DNA of 64,000 bases from Blastococcus_B deserti (lineage in GTDB: Bacteria > Actinomycetota > Actinomycetes > Mycobacteriales > Geodermatophilaceae). A program made the position numbers and the translations under genes. Location: the NCBI RefSeq assembly GCF_042682525.1, contig NZ_JBHUHP010000019.1:123103-187102 (forward strand). The letters run 5' to 3'. The notes beneath the pieces were generated by a model. The model saw only the letters and a list, made by a program, of their open reading frames with translations. It made no database searches and was not told the origin of the DNA. Below, in pieces: positions 25,445 to 34,516 of this stretch (the stretch's first letter is position 1; every line of letters starts with the position of its first letter).

Positions 25445-27045
25445 GTGGTCAGACCTCGTCGGGCGTCGTGGGACAGCAGCACGGTAGCCGGGGCGGAGAG
25501 CAGCACCATGATCACCGCGTACGGCGCCGCCGCTCCGTACTCCAGGGCGCTGCTCGCCGACCAGAACGCCGTGGCCAGCGTGGTCGTTCCGGTGGGCGCG
25601 AGCAGCAGGGTCGCCGTCAGCTCGGTGACGACGGCGAGGAACACCAGCGCGGCGCCGGCGCCGATGCCGGGAGCCAGCAGGGGCAGGGTCACCCGCCGCA
25701 GCCGGTCGGGCGCGGAGGAGCCCAGCGAGGCGGCGACGTCGTCGTAGAGCGGCGGCGCCTGGGCGACCGCCGAGCGGACGGTGACGATGGCCCGCGGCAG
25801 GAACAGGATCGCGTAGGCCGCCAGGAGCACCGGCACCGTCTGGTAGAGCCACGGCGTGGCCCGGATGCTGATCGTCACCAGGGCCAGGGCGACGACGATG
25901 CCGGGGACGGCGCTGCCGAGGTAGGTGCTGCGCTCGAGCAGCGTGCTGATCCGGCCGCGCGCCCGCACCGCCAGCCATCCGGTGGGCACCGCCATCGCCG
26001 TCGTGAACGCCGCCGCGGCCGCGGCGAGGGCCAGGGTCGTGCCCGTGGTGGTCGCCAGGCGCGCCCAGTCGAGGGCGGAAGACGCGCCGGCGGCCATCCA
26101 GTAACCGAGGCTGCCGAGCGGCACGACAAGGGCCAGGCCCACGAGGGCCGCGAGCGCGAGCAGGGCCGGCCCGGTGAGGGGGCCCAGGCGGACCGGTCGC
26201 ACGGGACGGGCGGCCCCCCGGCCGGTCCCGGCGTAGCCACGGCGGCCCCGCAGCCGCAGCTCGGCGAGCAGGAGCGCCAGGCAGAGCAGGACCAGGACGC
26301 CGGCGAGCATGGTCGCCCCGGGCCCGTTGAAGGTGGCGCGGTACTGGTCGTAGATGGCGGTGGTGAAGGTCGGGTAGCGCAGCATCTGCAGCGCCCCGAA
26401 CTCGGCGAGCAGGTGCAGCGCCACGAGCAGGCTGCCGCCGAGCAGGGCCACGCGCAGCTGTGGGAGCTGCACCCGCAGGAAGACCGCCCAGCTGGAGAGT
26501 CCCAGGCCGCGGGCGGTCTCCTCCAGGGCCGGGTCGAGGCCGCGGAAGGCGGCGGCCAGCGGCAGGTACACGAACGGGAAGTAGGAGAGGGTCACGATCA
26601 GCAGCGCGCCGGCGTAGGTGTCCAGCCCGGGGAGCAGGGAGATCCAGGCGTAGCTGTTGACGAAGGCCGGCACGGCCAGCGGCGCCACCAGGAGCACGTG
26701 CCACACCCGGCGGGCCGGGACCGAGGAACGCTCGACGAGCCACGCGGCAGCGAGCCCGAGCACCGCGCAGCAGGCGACCGTCCCGAGCACCAGCCGGGCG
26801 GTGTTCCAGAGCAGCTCCGCCACGCGCGGTCGCAGGACCAGCTCGCGGATGCCCGACCAGCCCACGTCGACGGTGTAGGCGGCGATGTACCCCAGCGGCA
26901 GCAGGGCCAGCGCGGCGACGGCGACCGCCAGGGCGAGCGTGACCGGGGACCGGCGCAGCCGGCCGTGCCCGGATGCGCCACGACCCCGGTTCGCCGGCCG
27001 GGCCGGCGCTCCGGGGTCCGAGGTCTGCAGCGCGGGAGGAGTCAG
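25441..27045 (-). CDS. Fe(III) ABC transporter permease, FbpB-like, probable CTG start
   Basis: A 534-residue double permease with about twelve membrane segments in two homologous halves, each with an EAA-type loop (ALEETARGLGLSSWAVF and DVAASLGSSAPDRLRRV). This is the FbpB/SfuB architecture for ferric iron import. The frame has no ATG, GTG or TTG before the first membrane segment. CTG at 27045, overlapping the TGA of the binding-protein gene as CTGA and preceded by GTGGGG, is the best start. The first GTG (VDVGWSG) would delete the first membrane helix. Confidence 0.8.
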
Positions 27046-28052
27046 AGCAGCCCCACGTCCTGCATGAGCTGGGTGACCAGCGGCGCGTCGAGGGAGCCGG
27101 GGTCGATGTCGGGTGCCTGGAGCTCCTCCAGCGGCGGCAGCACCCCGGCCGACGGGACCCCGACGCCGACGGCGTACTCGAGGGCATCGCTGTCGGCCAG
27201 CCGCTCCTGCGCGGCGGCACTGGTGAGGAACTCGACCAGCCGCTGCGCGTCCTCCTGCTGGTCGGACGAGGCGAGGACGCCGGCCCCGGAGACGCTGACG
27301 AAGGCGCCCGGGTCCTGGTTGCGGAAGTAGTGCAGCGCCGCGTCGTCGCCGACCAGCCCGCCCTCGGCCTGGTCCCGGTACCAGTAGTAGTGGTACATGA
27401 TGCCGACGTCGACCTCGCTCTCGTCGACGGCCTTCATCACCGCGGTGTTGCTGGCGTAGATCTCCGCGTTGCGCTCGAGCCCGGTGAGCCACTGCCGGGT
27501 GGCGTCCTCGCCCTGGGTCGCGAGGACGGCGCTGACGATGGCCTGGAAGTCGGCGCCACCCGCGGCGATCCCGACCCGGCCCTGCCACTCGGGGGCGGCC
27601 AGGTCGAGGATCGAGGCGGGCAGCTCGGGCTCGGAGATGTCGGCCGGGTTGTAGGCGAGCACCGTCGACCGGGCGGCGAAGCCCACCCAGTTGCCCGACT
27701 CCGGCCGGTACTGCTCCCCCACCTGCGCCAGGGTCGACTCGTCGAGGGGCGCCAGCAGACCGGCCTTGTCGACCACGTCGATCGACGGGCTGTTCTCGGT
27801 GAGGAAGACATCGGCCGGCGACGCCTCGCCCTCCTGCACGATCTGGTTGGCCAGCTCGGAGTCGTTGGCGTCGCGGAACTCCAGCTCGATGCCGGTCTCC
27901 TCGGTGAAGTCCTCCAGCATCGCGCGGATCAGGCTCTCGTGCTGGGCGCTGTAGACGGTGAGGGGATCGCCGTCCGTGCCGCAGCCGGCCAGCGCCACGG
28001 CGGCGCCGAGGGACGAGACGAGCCCGGCGATCGCCCGGCGGGGCCAAGACAC
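27042..28052 (-). CDS. Fe(III) ABC transporter substrate-binding lipoprotein, FbpA-like
   Basis: A 336-residue extracytoplasmic lipoprotein with signal peptide and lipobox LAGC at about residue 25. LTVYSAQHESLIRAMLEDFTEETGI is the ferric-binding-protein N-terminus, and the Tyr-rich MYHYYWYRDQ near residue 220 should supply the tyrosinate iron ligands. GTG 28052 is preferred over an upstream ATG because GGAGG lies seven bases before it and the signal peptide starts there. An iron box at 28083-28101 indicates repression by DtxR/IdeR when iron is plentiful. It is the first gene of the fbpABC-like operon. Confidence 0.9.
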   Translation of the reverse strand: MSWPRRAIAGLVSSLGAAVALAGCGTDGDPLTVYSAQHESLIRAMLEDFTEETGIELEFRDANDSELANQIVQEGEASPADVFLTENSPSIDVVDKAGLLAPLDESTLAQVGEQYRPESGNWVGFAARSTVLAYNPADISEPELPASILDLAAPEWQGRVGIAAGGADFQAIVSAVLATQGEDATRQWLTGLERNAEIYASNTAVMKAVDESEVDVGIMYHYYWYRDQAEGGLVGDDAALHYFRNQDPGAFVSVSGAGVLASSDQQEDAQRLVEFLTSAAAQERLADSDALEYAVGVGVPSAGVLPPLEELQAPDIDPGSLDAPLVTQLMQDVGLL

Positions 28053-28082
28053 GTGCGGTCCTCCAGTGGGATGGGCCGAGAG

Positions 28083-28101
28083 ATAGGCCAGGCACACCTA
28101 A
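28083..28101. promoter_or_regulatory. DtxR/IdeR-type iron box upstream of the fbp-like operon
   Basis: The 19-mer ATAGGCCAGGCACACCTAA matches TTAGGTTAGGCTAACCTAA at 14 positions, including TAGG, AGGC and ACCTAA. It lies about 30 bases upstream of the binding-protein start, the usual operator position. Confidence 0.75.
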
Positions 28102-28197
28102 CCACGACATCATCCCCCCGGGAGGGGCGGGGCGGTCCCGGGCCCCACCCCGAGCAGTGGTGCGCGTACCCGGACCCCGCGCCGCGCGGTGGAGCAG

Positions 28198-28860
28198 TCA
28201 GCCCGGCAGCCGGCCGAGGATGGCGGGCAGGCCGCTCAGGTCGTCGATCTCCCACGAGGGCTGGGGCCCTGCCGGGTCGACGGAGTGGCCGGGTCGCCGG
28301 ACGCGGACGACGGTCATCCCGGCCCCCAGCGCGCCGCGGGTGTCCCGTGCGGAGGCCGGGACATGGACGTCGACCCCGGCCGCCAGGGCACGGCGGTAGA
28401 TCGCGGGGTGCGGCTTGTACGCGTGCAGGCGTTCGCTGGTGAGCACGTCCCCGGTCTTCACCAGGGGCGCCACCCGGGTCCGCGCGAACACCGCGTCGTC
28501 GACGTTCGACAGCACACCGACCCGATGGCCCGGCCGGAGCCGGGTCAGGGCCTGGGGCACGTCCGGCCACAGTGGCCACTCGGACATGCTGTCCAGGAGG
28601 CGACCCGCGTCGACGTCCGGATCGCCGCCCAGGCCGAGCACCCGGTAGGTGTCGGCCAGAGCACGGCGGGAGTGCTCGGCGAAGGGCCGCCATCCGGCAG
28701 TGTCCTTCTGCGACGACTTGTTGCGGCTGTCCCACTCGTCGTAGACCGGCTGCGCGCCGACCGGCCACCGCCGCTCCCCTGCGATCTGCGCGAAGGCCGC
28801 CGTCCCACCGGTCCGCGAGTCGATCAGCGTGCTGAAGAGGTCGAAGGTGACGAAGGCCAT
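28198..28860 (-). CDS. HAD-superfamily hydrolase (haloacid dehalogenase-like)
   Basis: A 220-residue HAD hydrolase. The nucleophile motif is FDLFSTLID (Asp7), motif II is VLSNVDD, and motif III/IV are represented by the Lys in HAYKPHPAIYRRAL. The expected fourth motif acidic pair is less clear: ASARDTRGALGAGM stands where GDxxxxD is usual, so D in ARDTRGA may be the only acid. DLFSTL is the type II haloacid dehalogenase/REG-2-like form. Substrate is unknown. It diverges from the CsoR-family gene, with a palindromic operator in between that could control both. Confidence 0.75.
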   Translation of the reverse strand: MAFVTFDLFSTLIDSRTGGTAAFAQIAGERRWPVGAQPVYDEWDSRNKSSQKDTAGWRPFAEHSRRALADTYRVLGLGGDPDVDAGRLLDSMSEWPLWPDVPQALTRLRPGHRVGVLSNVDDAVFARTRVAPLVKTGDVLTSERLHAYKPHPAIYRRALAAGVDVHVPASARDTRGALGAGMTVVRVRRPGHSVDPAGPQPSWEIDDLSGLPAILGRLPG

Positions 28861-28921
28861 GACCACATCCTGGCCGGCCACCCCTTCCCCCTGCGGCCAC
28901 CGAGGCGTCCCCAGGTTGCCA

Positions 28922-28937
28922 ATACCCCCGGGGGTAT
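28922..28937. promoter_or_regulatory. CsoR/CstR-family operator palindrome
   Basis: ATACCCCCGGGGGTAT is a perfect 16-bp palindrome, 15 bases before the regulator's ATG. TACCC/GGGTA half-sites around a G/C core are typical operators of the CsoR/RcnR family, so autoregulation is likely. Confidence 0.8.
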
Positions 28938-28951
28938 CTACCGTGGGCGCC

Positions 28952-29218
28952 ATGGACATCCCCCCGAACGAGCTCGCGGACGTCGTCAAGCGGCTCAAGC
29001 GGATCGAGGGCCAGATCGGCGGCATCGTCCGCATGATCGAGGACGGTCGGGACTGCTCGGCCGTCGTCACCCAGCTGGCCGCCGCCTCGAAGGCCCTGAG
29101 TCGAGCCGGCTTCGCGGTGATATCCACCGGGATGCGTCACTGCTCGACCACCCACGACGGCGACGCCCGCGAGGTGGATCTCCGCGAGCTCGAGCGCCTC
29201 TTCCTCTCCCTCGCCTGA
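28952..29218 (+). CDS. CsoR-family regulator, CstR-like sulfur sensor
   Basis: An 88-residue all-helical repressor (ADVVKRLKRIEGQIGGIVRMIEDGRDC at the N-terminus). Cys35 and Cys64 are 29 residues apart, as in both copper-sensing CsoR and persulfide-sensing CstR. The CsoR copper-ligand His expected 25 residues after the first Cys is replaced by Gly60 (a His is at 63). This lack of the His, and the downstream MBL-rhodanese and TauE genes, suggest a per/polysulfide sensor like CstR rather than a copper sensor. ATG 28952 is chosen because the operator lies directly upstream. Confidence 0.8.
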   Translation: MDIPPNELADVVKRLKRIEGQIGGIVRMIEDGRDCSAVVTQLAAASKALSRAGFAVISTGMRHCSTTHDGDAREVDLRELERLFLSLA

Positions 29219-29306
29219 TCGCCGGCGAGGACCGCCGGCACCGCACGCGGCACATGACATCCGGCCGCCGCGGGAGTACCCCTACCCCGTACCGTAGGAG
29301 CGCACA

Positions 29307-30683
29307 GTGCAGATCGACATCATCGAGACGACCAGCCTCGGCGACCGCAGCTACCTCGTCTCGGCGGAGGGCGTCGCCGTCGTCGTCGACCCCCAGCGGG
29401 ACATCGACCGCGTGCTCGGCCTCGCCGCCGACCGGGGCGTCCGCATCACCACCGTCGTGGAGACGCACCTCCACAACGACTACGTCACCGGCGGGCTGGA
29501 GCTCGCCCGGACGGTCGGTGCCGACTACGTCGTCCCCGCCGGGGACACCGTGCAGTACGCCCGCGTCCCGGCCGCCGACGGCGACGTGATCACGGCCGGT
29601 CCGATGCGGCTCGAGGTCCTGCACACGCCGGGCCACACGCACCACCACGTCAGCTACGTGCTGACCGACGCCGCCGGCGAGGTCCAGGCCGTCTTCACCG
29701 GCGGATCGATGCTCTACGGCGCCACCGGCCGCACCGACCTGCTCGGTGCCGAGCACACCGACACCCTCACCCACGCCCAGTACCACTCGGTGCGCCGCCT
29801 GGCCGCCGCGCTGCCGGAGGGGACGCCGGTGTTCCCGACGCACGGGTTCGGCAGCTTCTGCTCGGCCACGCCCACGTCCGGGACCTCATCGACCGTCGGG
29901 GAGCAGGTGCGGGTCAACCCGGCGCTCACCCAGGACGAGCAGGCCTTCGTCGACCAGCTGCTCGCCGGCCTGGGCGCCTATCCCGCGTACTACGCACGCA
30001 TGGGCCCGCTCAACGCCGCCGGGCCGGAACCGGTGGACCTCTCGGCGCCGCGCACCGTCGACGGCGAGGAACTGGCGTGCCGCCTGACCGCCGGTGAGTG
30101 GGTGGTCGACCTCCGGGCGCGCACCGCCTTCGCCGCGGGGCACCTGCCCGGGGCGCTGAACTTCGAGCTGAGCACCAACTTCCTCACCTACCTGGGCTGG
30201 CTCTACGACTGGGGCGCCCCGCTCACGCTCATCGGGGAGACCGCCGAGCACGTCGCGCGGGCCCGCCGGGAGCTGGTCCGCATCGGTATCGACCGGCTCG
30301 CCGGCGCCGCAGTCGGCACACCGGAGGAATTGGCCGCCGGCCCGTCGCTGGGCTCCTACCCGGTCAGCGACTTCCCGGGTCTCGCGCAGGCGATGGCGGC
30401 CGATCCGGACCTTCCCGTGCTCGACGCGCGCCGGGACGACGAACGCGCCGGCGGAGGGGTGCGCGGCTCGCTGCACGTCCCGGTGCACGAACTGAGCGCG
30501 CGGATCGACGACGTCCCGAGCGGCGAGGTCTGGGTCTACTGCGGCTCCGGCTATCGCGCCTCCATCGCCGCCTCGATGCTCGCTCGCGCCGGCCGCCGAC
30601 CGGTGCTCGTCAACGGCAGCTACGGCGACCCCGACGCCGGCGCGGCCGCCGTGGGGCTGCACAGCGGCTCCGTTGCCGCGTGA
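29307..30683 (+). CDS. MBL-fold / double rhodanese protein, persulfide dioxygenase-like (CstB/BlhA-like)
   Basis: A 458-residue protein. The N-terminal metallo-beta-lactamase domain (about 1-230) has the persulfide-dioxygenase-type THLHNDYVTGG (His54, His56, Asp58) and TPGHTHHHVSYVL, with one iron expected. Two rhodanese domains follow. The first (about 255-345) has no active-site Cys; the second (about 365-455) has YCGSGYRAS with Cys412. This organisation matches CstB and related sulfur-detoxification enzymes that oxidise persulfides and release thiosulfate or sulfite. The GTG start is at 29307, 88 bases after the regulator gene. A TauE-type exporter downstream could remove sulfite. Confidence 0.88.
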   Translation: MQIDIIETTSLGDRSYLVSAEGVAVVVDPQRDIDRVLGLAADRGVRITTVVETHLHNDYVTGGLELARTVGADYVVPAGDTVQYARVPAADGDVITAGPMRLEVLHTPGHTHHHVSYVLTDAAGEVQAVFTGGSMLYGATGRTDLLGAEHTDTLTHAQYHSVRRLAAALPEGTPVFPTHGFGSFCSATPTSGTSSTVGEQVRVNPALTQDEQAFVDQLLAGLGAYPAYYARMGPLNAAGPEPVDLSAPRTVDGEELACRLTAGEWVVDLRARTAFAAGHLPGALNFELSTNFLTYLGWLYDWGAPLTLIGETAEHVARARRELVRIGIDRLAGAAVGTPEELAAGPSLGSYPVSDFPGLAQAMAADPDLPVLDARRDDERAGGGVRGSLHVPVHELSARIDDVPSGEVWVYCGSGYRASIAASMLARAGRRPVLVNGSYGDPDAGAAAVGLHSGSVAA

Positions 30684-30709
30684 CCGGACGATCGAGGAGA
30701 CGACCCCTG

Positions 30710-30880
30710 ATGTGCAGAGCAGTTCCCTGCCGCACGTGCGGCAGGACCACGTGGGCCGGCTGCGGTCAGCACGTGGACCGGGTCCTCCACGGCGTGCCGA
30801 CGAGCGCGCGGTGCCAGGGGCACCCCGACGACGCGCCCGCTGCGCAGGGCTTCCTGGCGCGCCTGTTCTCCCGCCGATGA
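30710..30880 (+). CDS. Cys-rich 56-residue protein
   Basis: A 56-residue protein of unknown function, preceded by GAGGAG 11 bases before the ATG. It contains five Cys and two His: MCRAVPCRTCGRTTWAGCGQ, then QHVDRVLHGVP and RCQGH, with a basic C-terminus. The CxxC plus CGxH spacing suggests a small zinc- or metal-binding knuckle. Its place between the MBL-rhodanese gene and the sulfite exporter implies a role in sulfur or metal stress. Codon third positions are G/C-rich as in real genes. Confidence 0.65.
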   Translation: MCRAVPCRTCGRTTWAGCGQHVDRVLHGVPTSARCQGHPDDAPAAQGFLARLFSRR

Positions 30881-30938
30881 CCACCGGCCGGCCCGGGCTC
30901 GCCCGCGGGACCGGACCGGCGCGCCCGCCGGAGACGCC

Positions 30939-31715
30939 GTGATCGTCGCCCTCCCCCTCGGCCTGCTCATCGGGATCCTGGTCGGCCTGCTCGGCGGCGG
31001 CGGCTCCGTCCTGGCGGTGCCCGCTCTGGTCTACGCCGCGGGTCAGGAGCCCCGGCAGGCGGTGGCCTCCTCCCTGCTGGTCGTCGGCATCACGGCGGTC
31101 GTCGCGCTCCTCCCCCGACTGCGCAGCGGGCAGATCGCCTGGCGGATCGCCGTCCTGTTCGGCCTCGCGGGCGCGGCCACCGCGTTCGCGGGCGCCGCGG
31201 TCAGCCGGCTCCTGGCGGACGACGTGGTCCTGGGTCTCTTCGCCGGCCTGATGATCGCTGCGGGTGTCAGGATGCTCCTGGACGAGCCCGTCACCGGTGC
31301 GGCCTGCGCCACCACGGGCGGCCGCGTCAACTGGCGCCGATGCCTGCCCCGCACGGTCGCCGGCGGGCTGGTCGTCGGCTTCCTCACCGGCCTGCTGGGT
31401 GTGGGTGGCGGCTTCCTCATCATCCCGGTGCTGGCCGTCGCCCTCGGCCTCCCGATGAGCACCGCCGTCGGCACATCCCTGGTGATCGTCGCCGTCAACG
31501 CCGCCGCGGGGTTCGCCGCGCACGCCGGCCGGACTCCCCTCGACCTCCCCGTCACCGTGGTCTTCACGGGCGCGGCCGTCGTCGCCGCCCTGGTCAGCGG
31601 ACGGGTCGCCGTCCGGGTCGACACCGAGCGGCTTCGCCGCTGGTTCGCGTACCTCGTGCTCGCGGTCGCCGTGGCCGTCGTCCTGCAGATCTCCGTCGGG
31701 CCGTCGACGGGATAG
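30939..31715 (+). CDS. TauE/SafE-family sulfite/organosulfonate exporter
   Basis: A 258-residue membrane protein with about eight hydrophobic segments in two repeats. Both repeats carry the family's glycine-rich motif: GILVGLLGGGGSVLAVPALVY near the N-terminus and GFLTGLLGVGGGFLIIPVLA at about 145. In the cst-type operon of other bacteria TauE exports sulfite made during persulfide oxidation, which fits here. GTG start at 30939. Confidence 0.88.
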   Translation: MIVALPLGLLIGILVGLLGGGGSVLAVPALVYAAGQEPRQAVASSLLVVGITAVVALLPRLRSGQIAWRIAVLFGLAGAATAFAGAAVSRLLADDVVLGLFAGLMIAAGVRMLLDEPVTGAACATTGGRVNWRRCLPRTVAGGLVVGFLTGLLGVGGGFLIIPVLAVALGLPMSTAVGTSLVIVAVNAAAGFAAHAGRTPLDLPVTVVFTGAAVVAALVSGRVAVRVDTERLRRWFAYLVLAVAVAVVLQISVGPSTG

Positions 31716-31984
31716 TCCCGGCCACCGCAAGCGCACACCTCGAAGCCCTCCTCTGCACGCGCTCCCGCGGGACGCCCGCCGCGTCCGGCGACCGGCGGAC
31801 GGCTGCCGTCAGCCCGGGCGGGCCACACAGGGAGACGTGGGGGCGCCGCGACGGCGGTCCTGCATGCTCCGGCTGTGAACCCGCTGCCAGTTCCGAGCGC
31901 GGGAAGGCAGCCGCCCGTCCCGCCCGGCAGACTCCCGGTGGACGGCACGATCCCGGGCCGGCCGGGTCACGGAAGGCGAGCCTG

Positions 31985-34516
31985 ATGGACGTGCAGGAGT
32001 CGACCTCCCTCACCGAGCCCGCCGGACTGTCCCAGCGCGAAGCCGAGGCCCGCCGCCGGCGCGGGGCCGGGAACGTCGCCGTCAGCGCGTCGTCCCGGAG
32101 CTACAGCCGCATCCTGCGGACGAACGTCTTCTCCTTCTTCAACATCGTCCTGTTCACCATCGGCGCCGCCCTGCTGGCGCTGGGCCGCTACAGCGACGCA
32201 TTCACCAGCGTCGGGCTGGGTGTGATCAACGCGGCCATCAGCGCCGTCCAGGAGATCCGCGCCAAGCGCAAGCTCGACCGGCTGCAGCTGCTCAACCGGA
32301 GCACGGTCACGGTGGTGCGCGACGGCCGGGACGTCGAGGTGACCCCGGAGGAGGTCGTGCGGGGGGACGTCCTGCACGTGCGTCCCGGCGACCAGGTCGT
32401 CGTCGACGGGCCGGTGCTCGACGGGGGCCGCATCGAGGTCGACGAGTCACTTCTCACCGGGGAGTCGGAGCCGCTGCTTAAGAAGCCCGGCGACGATCTG
32501 CTGTCGGGGAGCTTCTGCGTCGGCGGCGAGGGGCACCAGCTGGCCCGGGACGTCGGCGCGGCCAGTTACGCCGGCCGGCTCACCGCCGACGCCCGGCAGG
32601 CGTCCACCGACGCGACCCCCCTGCAGCGCCGGATCGAATTCGTGGTCCGGCTGGTCATGGTGCTGGTCGCCCTCATGAGCGCGACGATCCTGTTCCAGGC
32701 CGCGCTCGAGGGCTTCACCCTGGTCCGGGTCGTGCAGACGACCGCCGTGCTCTCGGGGCTGGTGCCCTACGGGCTGTTCTTCCTGGTGGCCCTCGCCTAC
32801 ACCGTCGGGGCCGCGAACAGCGCCGGGCGCGGTGCCCTGGTCCAGCGGGTCAACGCCGTGGAGTCGGTCAGCAACGTCGACGTCGTCTGCACCGACAAGA
32901 CCGGCACCCTCACGACCGGCCGCCTCGCCCTGGCCGAGGTGCTGCCGATCGGGTCGGTGGACGCCGGAACCGCCGAGCGGCTGGTCGGCTCGACCGCCCG
33001 CAGCACCGCGGCGCCGAACCTGACCAGCTCGGCGCTGGCCGCCGCCCTGCCCGGCGACACGTGGCCGGTCCGGGAGGAGATCCCGTTCTCCTCGTCGCTG
33101 CGGTGGAGCGCGCTGCGCACGGACGACGGGGTGCACGTCCTCGGCGCTCCGCAGGCGCTGGCCCCGCACCTGTCCGGTCCCGACCTCGGCGACCTGGTGA
33201 CCGACCGGACCGGCCGGGGGCTCCGGGTGCTCGTCGCCGCCCGCGCCGTCGACCCGGCGGCCCCTCTCCGCGACGCCGCCGGGCGGCCGCGGCTGCCCGC
33301 CGTGGAGCCGGTGGCCCTCGTCGCCCTGGCCGACGAGCTGCGGCCCGACGTCACCGCCACGCTGGCCCGGTTCGCCGACGACGGCATCGCCGTCAAGGTG
33401 ATCTCCGGCGACGATCCGCGCACCGTCGCCGCGCTCACCCGGCAGGCCGGTCTGACTCCCGGGGAGCCGGTGGCCGGCGCCGATCTCGACGCGCTCCCCG
33501 ATCCGGAGCTGGACGCCCTGGTCGCGCGCACCACGGTGTTCGGGCGCATCGCCCCGGAGCAGAAGGAGCGGCTCGTCGAGGCGCTGCGCCGGCAGGGCGG
33601 TTACGTGGCGATGATCGGCGACGGGGTGAACGACGCCCGCGCGCTCAAGCGGGCGCAGGTCGGCGTGGCGATGAAGAGCGGCAGCGCCGTCGCCCGGGAC
33701 GTCGCCGACATCGTGCTCACCGACGACTCGCTGGCCGCACTCGCCCCCGCGCGGCACGAGGGGCGGCGGATCATCAACGGCATCGGCACGTCGATGCAGG
33801 TCTTCCTGGCCCGCGTCGGCACGCAGGCGCTGGTCATCCTCGCGGTGACGATGCTGGGGCTGGGCTTCCCCTACTCACCGGCGAACGTCGGGCTGACGCT
33901 GCTCACCGTCGGCGTGCCGACGCTGTTCCTGACCGCGTGGGCCCGCCCCTCGGCACCGGACCCGCAGCTGCTGGCCAACCTGGGCAGGTTCGTCGTCCCG
34001 GCCGCGGTGCTCACCGCGGCCGCCGGCGTCGGGGTGTACGCCTACCACTACACGACCCTGCTCGAGGGCCTGAGCAACGCGGGCGCACCCCCCGGCTTCC
34101 TGGCGGCTTTCGAGCGCTTCACCGGGCTCTCGTCCGACGACGTGGGCTTCGCGGAGGCGGCGGCGACCATCGGCGCGCAGACCGCCCTCTCGACCTTCGT
34201 CTCCTACGCGGCCTTCCTGCTGATCCTCTTCCTGAAGCCGCCGAGCCGTTTGTTCGGGTCGTGGACACGGCCGGACGGCGACCGGCGTCCCGCGGTGCTG
34301 GTCGCGGTGCTCGTCGCGGCGTTCTCCGGCCTGCTCTTCGTCCCCTGGTTCACCGAGTACTTCGGTCTCACCGATGCCGCGGACCCCGTGTTCCGCACCG
34401 TGCTGCCGGCCCTGGTGGTCTGGTTCGCCCTCCTGTCGGCGGCCTACCGGTTCCGCGTGCTGGACCGCGCGCTGGGGCTCGCGCAGCTCAGCGCGAGCGG
34501 GGCGTCCGGCCGCTGA
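31985..34516 (+). CDS. P-type cation ATPase, CtpE-like (probable Ca2+)
   Basis: An 843-residue P-type ATPase. TGES is in the actuator domain (LLTGESEPLLK), the phosphorylated Asp304 is in VCTDKTGTLT, and GDGVNDARALKRAQVGVAMKSGSAVARDVADIVLTDD (about 545-582) forms the hinge. About ten membrane segments are seen. There is no N-terminal heavy-metal domain and no CPC motif, so it is not a copper or zinc pump. Wording such as MKSGSAVARDVADIVL and the overall length resemble mycobacterial CtpE, which has been linked to calcium. A C-terminal extension with extra membrane helices is present. The 3' end overlaps the convergent P-loop gene by 29 bases. Confidence 0.85.
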   Translation: MDVQESTSLTEPAGLSQREAEARRRRGAGNVAVSASSRSYSRILRTNVFSFFNIVLFTIGAALLALGRYSDAFTSVGLGVINAAISAVQEIRAKRKLDRLQLLNRSTVTVVRDGRDVEVTPEEVVRGDVLHVRPGDQVVVDGPVLDGGRIEVDESLLTGESEPLLKKPGDDLLSGSFCVGGEGHQLARDVGAASYAGRLTADARQASTDATPLQRRIEFVVRLVMVLVALMSATILFQAALEGFTLVRVVQTTAVLSGLVPYGLFFLVALAYTVGAANSAGRGALVQRVNAVESVSNVDVVCTDKTGTLTTGRLALAEVLPIGSVDAGTAERLVGSTARSTAAPNLTSSALAAALPGDTWPVREEIPFSSSLRWSALRTDDGVHVLGAPQALAPHLSGPDLGDLVTDRTGRGLRVLVAARAVDPAAPLRDAAGRPRLPAVEPVALVALADELRPDVTATLARFADDGIAVKVISGDDPRTVAALTRQAGLTPGEPVAGADLDALPDPELDALVARTTVFGRIAPEQKERLVEALRRQGGYVAMIGDGVNDARALKRAQVGVAMKSGSAVARDVADIVLTDDSLAALAPARHEGRRIINGIGTSMQVFLARVGTQALVILAVTMLGLGFPYSPANVGLTLLTVGVPTLFLTAWARPSAPDPQLLANLGRFVVPAAVLTAAAGVGVYAYHYTTLLEGLSNAGAPPGFLAAFERFTGLSSDDVGFAEAAATIGAQTALSTFVSYAAFLLILFLKPPSRLFGSWTRPDGDRRPAVLVAVLVAAFSGLLFVPWFTEYFGLTDAADPVFRTVLPALVVWFALLSAAYRFRVLDRALGLAQLSASGASGR

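Noticed and set aside
29264..29290. A second CsoR-type operator before the MBL-rhodanese gene (TACCCC..CCCGTA)
   Set aside because: The two halves run in the same sense rather than as a palindrome, so it is not convincing.
31716..31984. Possible gene in the 269-base gap before the P-type ATPase
   Set aside because: The frames lack plausible starts and protein-like composition; I see no clear operator either.
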